Translations under genes and position numbers: made by a program
Shown here: positions 7,915 to 14,864 of the stretch, in pieces
How the letters are laid out: every line of letters begins with the position of its first letter
How positions within the stretch are numbered: the first letter of the stretch is position 1
From: an uncultured Eubacteriales bacterium
GTDB taxonomy: Bacteria > Bacillota > Clostridia > Peptostreptococcales > Anaerovoracaceae
DNA: 17,431 nucleotides
Reading direction: 5' to 3'
Assembly: GCA_900540145.1 (NCBI GenBank)
Contig: UQEW01000050.1
Location: 1 to 17,431 of the forward strand
The notes under the pieces: generated by a model
The model's database searches: none
Told to the model about the DNA's origin: nothing
What the model saw: the letters and a program-made list of their open reading frames with translations, nothing else

Positions 7915-8374
7915 TTTTTGCCCTCGCTTGGAGCAATTCCTGGAATTTTTCTAAGATTTCAGGAACGTTTTTTTGATCGTCTGCCAAAAGAAATATTGTG
8001 TTATCTCCTGCGACGCTGGCAACAATATGAGGAATTCCGTAACTGTCTATAGCTTCGCCGGCAGCAGGACCGCAGCCCGAAAGAGTTTTGACCGCTACGA
8101 TGTTTCCTGAAGCCACAAAGGACGTTATGGTCTCACGGAAAATCTTTGAGAATCTTTCGGATGCAGGCAAGTCCTTATGAGTACCTACCGCATATTTGTA
8201 TTTTCCGGAAGAAGAAAGAACCTTGACCAGCTGGAGTTCTTTGATGTCTCTGGATACAGTGGCTTGAGTAACTTCAAAACCATTGGCTCTCAGCATAGAC
8301 GCCAGCTTTTCTTGGGTATCTATCTCATAATTGCTGATAAGGTCTAAAATCTTATTTTGTCTGGAATACCGCAT
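7907..8374 (-). CDS. argR: Arginine repressor ArgR/AhrC
   Basis: A 155-residue arginine-responsive transcription factor. The N-terminal winged helix (residues about 1-70) contains EKLASMLRANGF and the recognition region QATVSRDIKEL. The C-terminal hexamerisation and arginine-binding domain contains GCGPAAGEAID and SVAGDNTIFLLADD, the latter matching the GDDT-type ligand loop of the family. It is expected to repress arginine biosynthesis genes and, in some Firmicutes, activate catabolism. Start choice: AAAGGAG at 8383-8389 (minus strand) is 8 bases from the ATG at 8374 but only 2 from an upstream TTG at 8380, so the ATG is preferred. No arginine genes are nearby; its partner is recN, which it overlaps by 8 bases. 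It has its own divergent promoter facing ruvC. Confidence 0.93.
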   Translation of the reverse strand: MRYSRQNKILDLISNYEIDTQEKLASMLRANGFEVTQATVSRDIKELQLVKVLSSSGKYKYAVGTHKDLPASERFSKIFRETITSFVASGNIVAVKTLSGCGPAAGEAIDSYGIPHIVASVAGDNTIFLLADDQKNVPEILEKFQELLQARAKND

Positions 8375-8411
8375 ACACAAATCTCCTTTGCATATATATT
8401 AATTTACGAAA

Positions 8412-8440
8412 ATTTTAACATAATGACTTTTCCTTTGCAA
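8412..8440 (-). promoter_or_regulatory. Predicted sigma-A promoter for argR-recN
   Basis: On the minus strand TTGCAA (8440-8435) is followed after 17 bases by TAAAAT (8417-8412), a good match to the housekeeping consensus. The -10 lies about 37 bases upstream of the argR ATG. Confidence 0.6.
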
Positions 8441-8441
8441 G

Positions 8442-8470
8442 TAGACAAACAAATGTTTGTATGATATAAT
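8442..8470 (+). promoter_or_regulatory. Predicted sigma-A promoter for ruvCAB
   Basis: TAGACA (8442-8447), a 17-base spacer, then a perfect TATAAT (8465-8470). It sits 33 bases before the ruvC ATG. The -35 abuts the -35 of the divergent argR promoter (1 base between them), so the two promoters share regulatory DNA. Confidence 0.65.
8446..8459. promoter_or_regulatory. Candidate LexA (SOS) operator in the argR/ruvC divergent region
   Basis: CAAACAAATGTTTG is the core of a perfect 7+7 inverted repeat with a 2-base centre (8445-8460). It matches the Gram-positive LexA/DinR consensus CGAACRNRYGTTYC at 12 of 14 positions by my alignment. The mismatches are the second base (A for G) and the last base. 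It overlaps the ruvC -35 and spacer, where a bound repressor would block transcription. ruvAB is LexA-regulated in Bacillus subtilis, which makes the reading sensible. The G-to-A change in the conserved GAAC half-site lowers confidence. Confidence 0.45.
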
Positions 8471-8503
8471 TTTTCAGTACATAAAGGCAAAAGAGGTTGA
8501 AAA

Positions 8504-9013
8504 ATGCGTATTTTAGGGATAGACCCCGGGTATGCGATATTAGGATACGGAATAGTGGATATAGTGGGGAATAAGTTCTCAGTGGTGGATTACGGCGCCA
8601 TCACTACAGACCCATCCATGGACATGCCCTCAAGGCTTGTCAAGTTGTTTGACGGGCTTACAGAACTCATATCCGCTTTTAAACCTGACGAAGCATCAAT
8701 TGAAGAACTTTTTTTTAACAGCAACGCTAAGACAGCCATCTTGGTTGGAGAGGCCAGAGGCGTTGCGGTTTTAGCATGCGCCAAAGGCAATTTAAAGATA
8801 AACGAATATACCCCGCTGCAGATTAAGCAGGCGCTGGTAGGATACGGAAGAGCTGACAAGACTCAAGTTCAGTTTATGGTAAAAACTATGCTGAATCTAA
8901 AAGAAGTGCCGAAACCAGATGACACAGCCGACGCCTTGGCAGCTGCCATATGTCATGGTCATTCAGCCGGCAGGAGGGATATTCTCAAAAGGATAGATAT
9001 TCTGAAAAGGTAG
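8504..9013 (+). CDS. ruvC: Holliday junction endonuclease RuvC
   Basis: A 169-residue RNase H-fold resolvase that cuts Holliday junctions as a dimer. The four acidic catalytic residues are visible: Asp7 in GIDPGYAILGYG, Glu67 in SIEELFFNSN, and Asp140 and Asp143 in KPDDTADALAAAICH, corresponding to Asp7, Glu66, Asp138 and Asp141 of E. coli. The length is normal. The ATG is preceded by AGAGG at 8492-8496. It is the first gene of the ruvC-ruvA-ruvB operon, with ruvA beginning 11 bases after its stop. The TATAAT-type promoter and a LexA-like palindrome lie just upstream. The C-terminal tail ends in two similar peptides (DILKR then DILKR), a minor local duplication. Confidence 0.95.
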   Translation: MRILGIDPGYAILGYGIVDIVGNKFSVVDYGAITTDPSMDMPSRLVKLFDGLTELISAFKPDEASIEELFFNSNAKTAILVGEARGVAVLACAKGNLKINEYTPLQIKQALVGYGRADKTQVQFMVKTMLNLKEVPKPDDTADALAAAICHGHSAGRRDILKRIDILKR

Positions 9014-9024
9014 GTAGGATACAG

Positions 9025-9624
9025 GTGATAAGATATATTAAAGGCATATACACCATGGATGTAAACGGTGGGATAGTGGTTGAAACTCAATCAGGAATAG
9101 GTTTTGAAGTGTTTTTACCGGTTAATTCTCCTGTATATAGGTATAACACAGGGGATTCGGTGATGGTTTACACTTCCATGATAGTAAAAGAAGACGACAT
9201 GAAGCTTTATGGGTTTCACAACAAAGACAGTCTGGAGCTTTTTGAAAAACTGATAACGGTAAGCGGTGTGGGAGCCAAAGGAGCCATGTCCATAATAGGT
9301 ACGTTCTCTGCCGACGAGCTTAAGCGTGCCATAGCCTTTGAAGATGCTAAGGAAATAAGCAGAGCAAACGGCATAGGCAAAAAGACTGCTGAAAGAATAA
9401 TTTTGGAACTTAAAGATAAGATGGGAAGTATCGATAGCAAGAGTGCGGCTGTTTCTGCCCATGAGCTTAAAGAACTTCCTCAAGACGCAAGAAATGAAGC
9501 GATAACCGCATTGATTGCCTTGGGATACACCAAAGCAGAGGCTTTCAACGCCGTTGCTTCTGTAAACGACGAGGGCCTTACAAGTGAGGAATACATCAAG
9601 AAAGCTCTTAAAAATCTTTTTTAA
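9025..9624 (+). CDS. ruvA: Holliday junction branch migration complex subunit RuvA
   Basis: A 199-residue junction-recognition protein that forms tetramers on four-way DNA and loads RuvB. It contains the N-terminal OB-fold domain (IRYIKGIYTMDVNGG onward), two helix-hairpin-helix motifs (SGVGAKGAMSIIG at about 72-84 and ANGIGKKTAERIILEL at about 107-122), and the flexible C-terminal RuvB-contacting domain (ARNEAITALIALGYTKAEA). The GTG at 9025 is the start because family proteins begin with M-I-G/R-x-I-x-G at exactly this point, and AGGTAGGA lies just upstream at 9012-9019. Longer in-frame extensions would run inside ruvC and add no family sequence. Confidence 0.94.
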   Translation: MIRYIKGIYTMDVNGGIVVETQSGIGFEVFLPVNSPVYRYNTGDSVMVYTSMIVKEDDMKLYGFHNKDSLELFEKLITVSGVGAKGAMSIIGTFSADELKRAIAFEDAKEISRANGIGKKTAERIILELKDKMGSIDSKSAAVSAHELKELPQDARNEAITALIALGYTKAEAFNAVASVNDEGLTSEEYIKKALKNLF

Positions 9625-9652
9625 TTTTGCTGGAAAGGCATGATGAACGACT

Positions 9653-10660
9653 ATGGAAAACGAAAGAATAACATCTGCAAATATAAGCCCGGGAGAATTG
9701 AGGCAGGAGACTACCCTAAGACCTCAGACGCTGGATGACTACATAGGACAGAAAAAAGTCAAAGAAAACTTAAGTATATTTATTAAAGCAGCGAAGCTGA
9801 GAAACGACCCTCTGGACCATGTGCTGTTTTACGGCCCTCCGGGACTGGGCAAGACCACCCTGGCCGGCATTATCGCCAACGAACTGGGCGTAGATATCAA
9901 GATAACATCAGGACCTGCCATAGAAAGAGCAGGAGATTTGGCGGCCATATTGACCAATCTCAATGAAAACGATGTCTTATTTATAGATGAGATACATAGG
10001 CTTAACCGCTCCGTAGAGGAAGTGCTTTATTCTGCCATGGAAGATTTCGCCCTTGATATAATCATAGGAAAGGGCCCGTCAGCCCGGTCTATCAGATTGG
10101 ACTTGTCTAAATTTACGTTGATAGGAGCGACTACCAGAGCCGGAAGCCTTTCTGCGCCTCTGAGGGATAGATTCGGCGTCATGGGCAAGTTTGAGATGTA
10201 TACGGAGGATGAGCTGACTGAGATAATAAAACGGTCTGCCGGGATAATAGGCGTGGAAGCGGACGACGATTCCATACTTGAAATGGCAAAACGTTCGAGA
10301 GGTACGCCTAGGGTGGCCAACAGAATATTAAAGAGAATAAGAGATTTTTCCCAGGTCCAAGGCAGCGGAAAGATAACTCTCGATATTACAAAGGAAGGCC
10401 TTGCTGCTTTAGATATTGACTCCATGGGACTTGAAAGGCTGGATAGAGAAATACTGATGGCAATTATTGAGCGCTTTAACGGCGGGCCGGTAGGTATAGA
10501 TACCATAGCCGCCTCTATCGGAGAAGAGCGTGTAACCATAGAAGAAGCTTACGAGCCTTATTTGCTTCAGATAGGTTTTCTGAGCAGGACACAGAAAGGG
10601 CGGATGGTTACGCCTTTGGCCTATAAGCATTTGGGACTGGCCGTTCCTGAAGAAGAATGA
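9653..10660 (+). CDS. ruvB: Holliday junction branch migration DNA helicase RuvB
   Basis: A 335-residue AAA+ motor that drives branch migration with RuvA. N-terminal LRPQTLDDYIGQ, Walker A GPPGLGKTT (about residues 61-69), Walker B LFIDEIHRLNR (about 111-121), sensor 1 and arginine finger region GATTRAGSLSAPLRDRFG, and the C-terminal winged helix with GGPVGIDTIAASIGEE and the conserved PYLLQIGFLSRTQKGR. The length is standard. The ATG at 9653 has only a weak, distant GGAAAGG (9632-9638, 14 bases away), and no in-frame start exists upstream because of a TGA at 9644-9646. Initiation may therefore depend on ribosomes arriving from ruvA, whose stop is 28 bases upstream. Confidence 0.96.
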   Translation: MENERITSANISPGELRQETTLRPQTLDDYIGQKKVKENLSIFIKAAKLRNDPLDHVLFYGPPGLGKTTLAGIIANELGVDIKITSGPAIERAGDLAAILTNLNENDVLFIDEIHRLNRSVEEVLYSAMEDFALDIIIGKGPSARSIRLDLSKFTLIGATTRAGSLSAPLRDRFGVMGKFEMYTEDELTEIIKRSAGIIGVEADDDSILEMAKRSRGTPRVANRILKRIRDFSQVQGSGKITLDITKEGLAALDIDSMGLERLDREILMAIIERFNGGPVGIDTIAASIGEERVTIEEAYEPYLLQIGFLSRTQKGRMVTPLAYKHLGLAVPEEE

Positions 10661-10720
10661 TGCTTTTCATAATGGCCGGTACAATGATAAAAAAGTGAAA
10701 ATAGATATTAAGGTGGTAAT

Positions 10721-11770
10721 ATGAACATAAACGATTTTGATTATCAGCTGCCCAAAGAGCTCATAGCTCAGAGACCGTCTGAAAAGAGGGATATGTGCAG
10801 GCTGATGGTGCTTAACAGAGAAGAAAGAACAACAGAAGAGAAACATTTTTATGATATATTGGAATATCTCAATCCGGGGGACTGTCTTGTAATGAATGAT
10901 TCCAAGGTAATACCGGCAAGAATCTTCGGCATAAAAGAAGGAACGGGAGCAAAGGTGGAGTTTCTGCTGATAAAAAGGCTGGACGGCGATGTGTGGGAGA
11001 CCATGGTTAAGCCGGGGAAAAGACTAAAACCGGGAGATACGGTATCTTTCAGCCAAGACGGAAGCTTTAAAGCCGTGATAGAAGGATATGGACAGGACGG
11101 CACAAGACACGCTCGCTTCATCTATGAGGGCGTGTTTTTAGAACGTCTCGAGGAGCTGGGGCACATGCCTCTTCCTCCTTATATAGAACGTCCCAGCGAT
11201 GAAGAGGATAAGGATATGTATCAAACCGTATACGCCAGCCAGGAAGGCTCAGTGGCAGCGCCTACGGCAGGACTTCACTTTACTGAAGAACTGCTCGAAA
11301 AAGCGCGCCAAAAAGGCGTTGAGACAGCTTACGTCACTCTTCATGTAGGAATAGGCACGTTCAGGCCTGTTAAAGTCGAAAACATAGAAGAGCATCAAAT
11401 GCATTTTGAAGAGTATTCGGTAAGCGAGGAAACTGCCCGTAAAGTCAATGAAACTATAAAAGCGGGAGGAAGAATAATAGCTGTAGGGACTACGTCAGTA
11501 AGAACGCTGGAAAGCGCAGCGGAACTGGACCAAAAGACAAACAGCTATGTGCTCAAAGCCGGAAGCGGCAGTACCGGAATATTCATATATCCGGGATACG
11601 AATTTAAGCTGGTCGACAGCCTTATAACCAACTTTCACCTGCCGAAATCCACATTGCTGATGCTAATTTCAGCCTTTTATGACAGAGAAGAAATACTGAA
11701 GGCATACAGTTTAGCAGTAAAAGAGAAATATAAATTCTTCAGCTATGGAGATGCCATGCTTATAATATAG
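10721..11770 (+). CDS. queA: S-adenosylmethionine:tRNA ribosyltransferase-isomerase QueA
   Basis: A 349-residue enzyme that transfers the ribosyl moiety of SAM to preQ1-modified tRNA, giving epoxyqueuosine at the wobble position. Signatures: the N-terminal FDYQLPKELIAQRPSEKRD, LVMNDSKVIPARIFG (about 60-74), SVAAPTAGLHFTEELL (about 176-191), VTLHVGIGTFRPV (about 201-213), AVGTTSVRTLES, and the C-terminal LITNFHLPKSTLLMLISAF. The length is typical. AAGGTGG (10710-10716) precedes the ATG. It lies between ruvB and tgt, the widespread ruvAB-queA-tgt order. The genes for making preQ1 (queC, queD, queE, queF) are not here, so the substrate may be made elsewhere or salvaged. No preQ1 riboswitch is seen in the 60 bases upstream. 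Confidence 0.96.
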   Translation: MNINDFDYQLPKELIAQRPSEKRDMCRLMVLNREERTTEEKHFYDILEYLNPGDCLVMNDSKVIPARIFGIKEGTGAKVEFLLIKRLDGDVWETMVKPGKRLKPGDTVSFSQDGSFKAVIEGYGQDGTRHARFIYEGVFLERLEELGHMPLPPYIERPSDEEDKDMYQTVYASQEGSVAAPTAGLHFTEELLEKARQKGVETAYVTLHVGIGTFRPVKVENIEEHQMHFEEYSVSEETARKVNETIKAGGRIIAVGTTSVRTLESAAELDQKTNSYVLKAGSGSTGIFIYPGYEFKLVDSLITNFHLPKSTLLMLISAFYDREEILKAYSLAVKEKYKFFSYGDAMLII

Positions 11771-11781
11771 AAAGGAATTTT

Positions 11782-12903
11782 ATGAAACACGCAGTAACTT
11801 ATCAACTGATAAAAAAAGATAAAAATACTAAGGCCAGAAGGGGAATAGTTCATACTCCCCACGGAGATATACAGACTCCTGTGTTTATGCCGGTAGGCAC
11901 TCAGGCGGCAGTTAAAGCTATGCGTCCTGAGCAGGTAAGAGATATGGGAGCGGAGATCATACTCTCCAATACTTATCACCTGTATCTCAGACCGGGTCAT
12001 GAGATAGTCAGAGAAGCAGGCGGCCTTCACAAATTTATGAATTGGGACAGGGCCATATTGACTGACAGCGGAGGATTTCAGGTGTTTTCGCTGGGAAGCT
12101 TGCGGAAAATCACGGAAGAAGGCGTTAAATTCCGTTCTCACATAGACGGTTCGCCTCACATGATTACACCTGAAAAATCCATAGAGATACAAAACAGCTT
12201 AGGGTCGGATATAATGATGGCTTTCGATGAATGTGCGCCTTATCCGGCTGACAGAACATATGTGAAAAATTCACTGGAACGAACTACGAGATGGCTCAAA
12301 CGCTGCAAAGATTATCACAGGGACTGGGAAAGACAGTCTCTGTTCGGAATCATGCAGGGAGGAATGTACAAAGATCTGCGCAGACAAAGCGCCGAAGAAA
12401 TCGTGGAGCTGGACTTGCCTGGATACGCTATAGGCGGATTGTCGGTAGGAGAGCCAAAGGAGCTTATGCTTGATATCCTGGACGATTGCGTTGACTATTT
12501 GCCGGAAGACAAAGCAAGATATCTCATGGGCGTGGGAAGTCCCGATTATCTTTTTGAGGGCGTTGAAAGAGGCGTAGACATGTTTGACTGTGTCCTGCCG
12601 ACCAGAATAGCACGCCATGGCCTTGCGATGACATCAGCCGGAAGGGTAAACATCAAGAATGCCATGTATGAGAGAGATTGGGAGCCGCTTGATCCTGAGT
12701 GCGACTGTTACACATGCAGAAATTATTCAAAAGCATATCTGAGACATCTGTTCAAATCGGGAGAAATGCTTTCATCGATGCTGCTCTCCAACCACAATCT
12801 GCACTTTCTCATAAAGATGATGGGCAACATAAGGAAAGCTATAGAAGAAGATAGATTTCTCGAATATAAAAAAGAATTTTACGATAAATACGGAAGGTTT
12901 TAG
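11782..12903 (+). CDS. tgt: tRNA-guanine(34) transglycosylase
   Basis: A 373-residue enzyme that replaces guanine 34 in GUN-anticodon tRNAs with preQ1. It shows the family motifs LSNTYHLYLRPG, the active-site loop LTDSGGFQVFS (general acid/base Asp), ENSLGSD-like QNSLGSDIMMAFDEC, QGGMYKDLR, the AIGGLSVGEPK loop, and the nucleophile Asp in FDCVLPTRIARHG. The C-terminal zinc site is CDCYTC (three Cys) followed by a His in LLSNHNLHFL. The length is typical of bacterial Tgt. AAAGGA at 11771-11776 precedes the ATG, which comes 11 bases after the queA stop, so the two successive enzymes of the pathway are co-transcribed. Confidence 0.97.
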   Translation: MKHAVTYQLIKKDKNTKARRGIVHTPHGDIQTPVFMPVGTQAAVKAMRPEQVRDMGAEIILSNTYHLYLRPGHEIVREAGGLHKFMNWDRAILTDSGGFQVFSLGSLRKITEEGVKFRSHIDGSPHMITPEKSIEIQNSLGSDIMMAFDECAPYPADRTYVKNSLERTTRWLKRCKDYHRDWERQSLFGIMQGGMYKDLRRQSAEEIVELDLPGYAIGGLSVGEPKELMLDILDDCVDYLPEDKARYLMGVGSPDYLFEGVERGVDMFDCVLPTRIARHGLAMTSAGRVNIKNAMYERDWEPLDPECDCYTCRNYSKAYLRHLFKSGEMLSSMLLSNHNLHFLIKMMGNIRKAIEEDRFLEYKKEFYDKYGRF

Positions 12904-12940
12904 ATTGAGTTTGAGCTGTCACTTAAGCTTTAAGCTCGAC

Positions 12941-12950
12941 AAAAAGGAGG
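12941..12950 (+). promoter_or_regulatory. Ribosome binding site fixing a TTG start
   Basis: AAAAAGGAGG, 10 bases before TTG at 12961. No ATG lies in frame upstream before a stop. Starting at TTG keeps the first Cys of the iron-sulfur motif, which supports it. Confidence 0.7.
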
Positions 12951-12960
12951 TTTACGATAA

Positions 12961-14121
12961 TTGAACGTATGTAAACATGATGCCTTTTGCGGCGGATGCA
13001 TATATCAGGGAACAACATATCAGGAACAGCTGAAAACCAAGGAAAATCAGGTCTTGAACCTCCTTGAAGAAAAAGGCATATCACCTGAAAAAATCGACAG
13101 GATAGAAGGGGCTCCTCATCAATATCGATATAGAAATAAGATGGAATACACCTTTGGGGATATGGTAAAAGATGGCCCTATGACTTTGGGCATGCACAAA
13201 AAGGGCAATTTTATGTCTATAATAACTGTCGATGAATGCCAGCTGGTGGATGAGGACTTCAACCGCATATTATCTTATACGCTGGCTTTCGCCGAAGACA
13301 GAGGATACAAATTTTACCATAAGAAAACCCATAAAGGCCTCTTAAGAAATCTCATAATAAGAAAAGGTGTAAGAACAGGTCAGCTGCTCGTAAATATTGT
13401 CACATCATCGCAAGAGCATTTTGACGAAGATGGCTTTGTCAAGGGCCTTCTGGCGCTTCAGCTGGACAATGAGATTGCGGGAGTTCTCAGAACCCTAAAC
13501 GATAACCTTGCTGACGCAGTTGTGTGTGATTCTATCAAACTTCTGTGGGGACAAGAATATTACACCGAAAAGCTTCTGGGTCTTTCTTTTAAAGTCAGCG
13601 CTTTTTCCTTTTTTCAGACCAATGTGGAGGCTGTGGAACGGCTGTATAGCGAAGCTTTAGCGCTTATAGACCGGCTGGAGGGTAAGACTGTCTTTGACCT
13701 TTATTGCGGTACAGGCACCATAAGCCAGATAATGGCTCTCAAAGCCAAAAATGTTATCGGAATAGAGCTGGTGGAGGAGGCAGTAGCTGCAGCGAAAGAA
13801 AACGCCAGATTAAACGGCCTTGATAACTGCCATTTTATAGCGGGAGACGTTTTTAAAGTCCTGAGTGATATGGAGGAAAAGCCGGATGTAATAGTGGTTG
13901 ATCCTCCAAGAGCCGGCATACAGTCTAAGGCCTTGGATAAGATTTTAGATTACGGCGTCAGCCAGATAGTTTATATTTCGTGCAACCCAAAGACCATGGC
14001 AGACAACATCAAATATATGGAGTACTATGGATACAGGTGCGTGTATCTGAAGCCTTTCGACAATTTTCCTTTTACGAAGCATGTAGAATGCGTTGGTTTG
14101 ATGTCAAAAATGAAGGAGTAA
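12961..14121 (+). CDS. rlmD: Iron-sulfur RNA (uracil-5-)-methyltransferase, RlmD/TrmA family
   Basis: A 386-residue SAM-dependent m5U methyltransferase. The N-terminus has Cys4-x5-Cys10-x2-Cys13 (CKHDAFCGGC), with a probable fourth ligand in VDECQLV (about 95), the 4Fe-4S site of RumA/RlmD-like enzymes. Then come SFFQTNVEAVERLY, SAM-binding motif VFDLYCGTGTISQIMA, VIVVDPPRAGI, the catalytic cysteine in YISCNPKTMADN and the catalytic base Glu in HVECVGLM. It lacks the N-terminal TRAM domain, which makes it shorter than E. coli RlmD (433 residues) or B. subtilis RlmCD. Which uridine it modifies (23S 1939, 747 or tRNA 54) cannot be read from sequence, so the symbol denotes the family only. Start is TTG at 12961, fixed by a strong Shine-Dalgarno. 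It is the last core gene before the accessory region. Confidence 0.85.
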   Translation: MNVCKHDAFCGGCIYQGTTYQEQLKTKENQVLNLLEEKGISPEKIDRIEGAPHQYRYRNKMEYTFGDMVKDGPMTLGMHKKGNFMSIITVDECQLVDEDFNRILSYTLAFAEDRGYKFYHKKTHKGLLRNLIIRKGVRTGQLLVNIVTSSQEHFDEDGFVKGLLALQLDNEIAGVLRTLNDNLADAVVCDSIKLLWGQEYYTEKLLGLSFKVSAFSFFQTNVEAVERLYSEALALIDRLEGKTVFDLYCGTGTISQIMALKAKNVIGIELVEEAVAAAKENARLNGLDNCHFIAGDVFKVLSDMEEKPDVIVVDPPRAGIQSKALDKILDYGVSQIVYISCNPKTMADNIKYMEYYGYRCVYLKPFDNFPFTKHVECVGLMSKMKE

Positions 14122-14486
14122 GGAGGACGGAAAAAGGCTTAAAATCAAGAAATTCTAAGGATATTACTCTGAAGCTGGTTTTGTCCGTAAATCCCGTTTT
14201 GTTTTCTTGCAAATAAAACTAATAAATACGAAAATACAGGTAGAGAATACATAACCCCTTTTTACTTTACAGAGACTGTAGATTTGTTGGAAAAAGGCGA
14301 TTGTGGGGGTTCCTAGTAATAAAGATTGTTTTATTCACCAGAATTCTGGGAAACAATTTGTGATTTACAGAGATAAGTAAAGAAAGTATTGCTTTTATAA
14401 GTGTTACGTTGAGCATCGATATGGGAAGGAAACACAATAGTAAAAAATATATTTTAGTAAATGAAATTGTAAAATTCAAGTTCAGA
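14122..14486. other. AT-rich gene-free stretch at the core/accessory boundary
   Basis: From the end of the methyltransferase gene to the predicted promoter at 14487 I find no recognisable gene on either strand, only short open frames broken by many stops. There is a perfect 12-bp palindrome CCAGAATTCTGG at 14338-14349 and a 6-bp AATAAA/TTTATT hairpin nearby, neither clearly functional. No strong terminator for the upstream operon is visible. The stretch may contain decayed sequence from earlier insertions. Confidence 0.55.
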
Positions 14487-14515
14487 TTGATTTTTGAAAA
14501 TTGAAGTGGTAATAT
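14487..14515 (+). promoter_or_regulatory. Predicted promoter before the decayed XRE regulator
   Basis: TTGATT (14487-14492), a 17-base spacer, then TAATAT (14510-14515). It is placed 46 bases upstream of the pseudogene ATG. No other convincing promoter is seen before the DUF4007 gene, so it may still drive the downstream genes. Confidence 0.45.
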
Positions 14516-14561
14516 ATGTTCAAACTTTGTGGAGATTAATAAATGTAAAATTACGGTTACT

Positions 14562-14771
14562 ATGAACTATAATAAACTCTGAAAATAATTAATCCACAAG
14601 AAAATGATTAACAAGGATTTTATTGAATAGGCCGGAACTTCTACGAATGCGATGGCAAAGAGGAGAAAAGGCGGAGAGATTTCGACTAGCGTATTCCGAA
14701 AGATATGCATAGCATTAGATTATGAGTTGGATGAAGTTGTGGAAATTGAACACAGAAACGTCGAATATTGA
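14562..14771 (+). pseudogene. XRE-family helix-turn-helix regulator, inactivated by three in-frame stop codons
   Basis: One reading frame from the ATG at 14562 to the TGA at 14769 reads MNYNKL*K*LIHKKM, then INKDFIE*AGTSTNAMAKR, then RKGGEISTSVFRKICIALD, then YELDEVVEIEHRNVEY. Apart from the stops this is a full small Cro/C1-type regulator of about 69 residues: YNKLWKLLIDKKM-type start, AGISTNAMAK recognition helix, VxRKICxALDxxLDEVVEI ending. The stops are TGA at 14580 (where relatives have Trp, TGG), TAA at 14586 (where Leu is expected) and TAG at 14628 (probably a former AAG Lys). Each is one base from a sense codon and there is no frameshift, so the gene decayed recently by point mutation. 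Such regulators often sit upstream of restriction or defence operons, which fits the DUF4007 gene 93 bases downstream. Family comparison is from memory. Confidence 0.8.
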
Positions 14772-14852
14772 GAGGATCACTTTAAAGTCCTAATTATGGG
14801 ACAATTAAAATGTTGCGCATGGGCAAAGAATTTGCTGAGCGTATTGAATGAC

Positions 14853-14857
14853 AGGAG
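14853..14857 (+). promoter_or_regulatory. Ribosome binding site that decides the DUF4007 gene start
   Basis: AGGAG, 7 bases before the ATG at 14865. The in-frame ATG 69 bases upstream (14796) has no Shine-Dalgarno, and the 23 residues it would add do not resemble the family. Confidence 0.7.
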
Positions 14858-14864
14858 AATCAGA

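Noticed and set aside
12910..12938. Hairpin between tgt and the methyltransferase gene as a terminator
   Set aside because: Stem is only 7 bp with one wobble pair (TTGAGCT/AGCTCGA), the loop is 15 nt, and it is followed by a ribosome binding site rather than a T-run.
14338..14349. Perfect 12-bp palindrome CCAGAATTCTGG as an operator or attachment site
   Set aside because: It stands alone in an AT-rich stretch with no second copy, promoter or recombinase nearby. A 12-bp palindrome of this kind can occur by chance.
14562..14771. Reading the TGA in the XRE frame as tryptophan (alternative genetic code or recoding)
   Set aside because: The same frame also has TAA and TAG stops, and recN, argR and comEC use TGA as their normal stop codon, so ordinary decay is the simpler explanation.
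14796..14864. N-terminal extension of the DUF4007 protein from the ATG at 14796
   Set aside because: No Shine-Dalgarno at that ATG, the added residues (MGQLKCCAWAKN and onward) do not fit the family, and a good AGGAG sits just before the ATG at 14865.
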